DNA of 64,000 nucleotides. Source: Streptacidiphilus rugosus AM-16 (lineage in GTDB: Bacteria; Actinomycetota; Actinomycetes; Streptomycetales; Streptomycetaceae). The stretch spans positions 1 to 64,000 of the forward strand of contig NZ_JQMJ01000002.1 of NCBI RefSeq assembly GCF_000744655.1, read 5' to 3'. The notes beneath the pieces are model-generated. The model was not told where the DNA came from and ran no database searches. It saw nothing but the letters and a program-made list of their open reading frames with translations. Below are positions 62,563 through 64,000 of the stretch, one piece after another; position 1 is the first letter of the stretch; every line of letters starts with the position of its first letter. A program made the position numbers and the translations under genes.

Positions 62563-64000
62563 ATGAGCTCCTCGGCGCCGGACCAGGCCACGCGCTGGCG
62601 CAGCAGCGCTCCTTTGATCGCCGCCCTGGGTCTGGCGACCATGGTCGTGTCCATGGCCCAGACCCAGGTCGTCCCGATCCTTCCGCTGCTCGCGCACGAC
62701 CTGCACGCCAGCAGCTCCGGCGTCAGCTGGATCACCACGGCCACCCTGCTCTCCGCCGCCGTCTTCACCCCGCTGCTCGGCCGCGTCGGTGACCTCTACG
62801 ACAAGAAACGCACCCTTCTCGCCGTCCTCGCCGTCATGATCGCCGGATCACTCCTCGCCGCCACGACGACCTCCCTCCCACTCCTCATCGCCGGCCGCGC
62901 CCTCCAGGGAGCCGCCACCGCGATCTTCCCGCTCGCTCTGTCGATCATCCGCGACCAGCTCCCCGCCGAACGCCTCTCCGGGGCTATGGCACTGGTCAGC
63001 AGCGCCCTCGCCGTCGGATCCGGACTCTCCCTCGTCCTGACCGGCCTACTCACCCAGGGCACCAGCCCCGACTACCACGCCGTCTTCTGGATCTCAGCCG
63101 CCCTCGCCGCACTGGCGCTGGTCGCCGTCGCCTTCCTGGCCCCCGCCTCACGACGCGGCCCCGGAGGCCGGACGGACTACCTGGGCGCACTCACCCTGAC
63201 CGGCCTGCTCATCCTGCTCCTCCTGGGTATCTCCCAAGGGCGCACGTGGGGCTGGACCTCCGCCGCCACCCTGGGCTGCCTTACCGCGGCATGCCTGCTG
63301 GCCGCGCTCTTCGCGCTCGTGGAGCACAAGGTCGCCGAACCCCTGGTCGACATGCGAATCCTGACAAGCCGACAGATAGCATTCACCAACGTGGCCGGAC
63401 TCCTCGTCGGATTCGCCATGTTCGCGCAGTTCATCGGCATCTCCACCCTGGCCCAGACACCACGGTCGCTGACCGGCTACGGCTTCTCCGCCTCAGTGCT
63501 CCGCGCCTCAGTGGAATACCTGCTCCCCGGCTCCCTCATCGCCCTCATCGTCGCCCAGGCCGGCGGCATCCTCGTAAGGAAGACCAGCGCCCGCACCACC
63601 CTGGCCCTGGGCACCCTCATCGGCGTGGCCGGCTTCGCACTACTGACCTTCGCCCACGACAGCAGCAACACCGTCATCTCGGCAGGCCTGCTCACCGGCA
63701 CCTCCATCTCACTCGCCTACGCCGCCATGCCGGCACTGATCGCGGCCAGCGTCCCACCGCACGAGACCGGCATCGCCAACGGCATCAACTCCGTCTCCCG
63801 CTCCACCGGCAGCGCGATCGGCTCAGCCGTAGTCACCTCACTCCTCACCACCAACACACTCCACGACCCGCCACCGGGAATCCCCGCCCTGCCGCAGGAA
63901 GGACAACTCACCCTCACCTTCGCCATCGGCATGACCGCCCTGCTCCTCGCCCTCCCCGCCACCCTCATCGGAATCACCAAACCAACACCGACCACACCCA
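62563..64000 (+). CDS. MFS transporter, DHA2-type drug exporter (partial at right edge)
   Basis: 479 codons are visible and the frame is still open at the edge. Many transmembrane helices; GRVGDLYDKKRTLLAVLAVM is the MFS loop motif A, and RALQGAATAIFPLALSIIRD with PAERLSGAMALVSSALAVGS contains motif C-like elements. HETGIANGINSVSRSTGSAI near the end is typical of 14-helix EmrB/QacA-like proteins. Likely a proton-driven exporter in the cytoplasmic membrane. No TetR gene is adjacent. Substrate unknown. Confidence 0.9.
   Translation, partial: MSSSAPDQATRWRSSAPLIAALGLATMVVSMAQTQVVPILPLLAHDLHASSSGVSWITTATLLSAAVFTPLLGRVGDLYDKKRTLLAVLAVMIAGSLLAATTTSLPLLIAGRALQGAATAIFPLALSIIRDQLPAERLSGAMALVSSALAVGSGLSLVLTGLLTQGTSPDYHAVFWISAALAALALVAVAFLAPASRRGPGGRTDYLGALTLTGLLILLLLGISQGRTWGWTSAATLGCLTAACLLAALFALVEHKVAEPLVDMRILTSRQIAFTNVAGLLVGFAMFAQFIGISTLAQTPRSLTGYGFSASVLRASVEYLLPGSLIALIVAQAGGILVRKTSARTTLALGTLIGVAGFALLTFAHDSSNTVISAGLLTGTSISLAYAAMPALIAASVPPHETGIANGINSVSRSTGSAIGSAVVTSLLTTNTLHDPPPGIPALPQEGQLTLTFAIGMTALLLALPATLIGITKPTPTTP

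Noticed and set aside
1..64000. tRNA, rRNA, replication origin, telomere or phage attachment site
   Set aside because: No cloverleaf, rRNA-like sequence, DnaA-box cluster or convincing att repeat was recognised by eye; a tRNAscan or repeat search would be needed to be sure.

Overview
The window reads as a Streptomyces-type actinomycete: very high G+C, frequent GTG and TTG starts, an SsgA-like cell-division protein, several secreted glycan-active enzymes, and many small orphan proteins. The density of insertion sequences (at least 15 elements or remnants from IS1182, IS5, IS1380, IS110, IS6, IS3, ISAs1, ISL3, ISAzo13, IS4, IS701 and IS630) suggests a chromosome arm or a large linear plasmid rather than the core. 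No tRNA, rRNA, CRISPR array or replication origin was seen.

Layout. 0-3 kb: a frameshifted gene at the edge, then a divergent DUF4097/HTH regulator pair with palindromic sites between them. 3-10 kb: IS1182 and IS5 debris, an unrecognised 549-residue protein of lower G+C, and an IS1380 element split by an IS110 element whose 5' noncoding end looks like a bridge RNA. 9.8-15.4 kb: a small-protein/ATP-binding operon, broken genes around an IS6, a Uma2/XRE pair and a PIN/antitoxin pair. 15.9-18.6 kb: IS6 and IS1380 nested in one another. 18.6-24.4 kb: a secreted GH43-like protein with C-terminal Cys repeats, a broken relative of it, and remnants of an RHS/colicin-D-type toxin with its immunity gene. 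24.3-31.3 kb: nested IS3/IS5, a lipoprotein, ISAs1, ISL3 and ISAzo13/IS4. 31.4-33 kb: an orphan substrate-binding lipoprotein. 33-37.3 kb: a second, intact IS1380 copy abutting an IS701 with 112-bp terminal repeats. 37.3-49.6 kb: an SDR, an oxidoreductase/monooxygenase pair under a palindromic operator, a GH16 enzyme, an HTH/coiled-coil membrane protein, a CoiA-like protein, a SUKH-3-like remnant and a secreted M19-like dipeptidase with ChW repeats. 49.6-53.7 kb: IS630, IS701 and IS6. 53.7-64 kb: the least disturbed part, with a truncated second oxidoreductase/monooxygenase pair, a RelE-like toxin, two TetR regulators, an enoyl-CoA hydratase, an SsgA-like protein, a universal stress protein, a catalase-like protein, an alcohol dehydrogenase and an MFS exporter that runs off the right edge.

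The strongest finding comes from comparing the two IS1380 copies. One is intact and supplies the empty target site of the IS110 insertion in the other. Two segments in the IS110 leader match that empty site on both sides of the crossover, and two further segments match the element's own joined ends, in the order expected for a bridge RNA. Target duplications (CCGA, GTCAG, AGT, AGA, CAC, CTAG) allow several nested insertions to be ordered. Many transposases and some ordinary genes carry single-base frameshifts, several in C/G runs, so part of the decay could be assembly error. All calls rest on reading the sequence and on recall of protein families; no database search was run.
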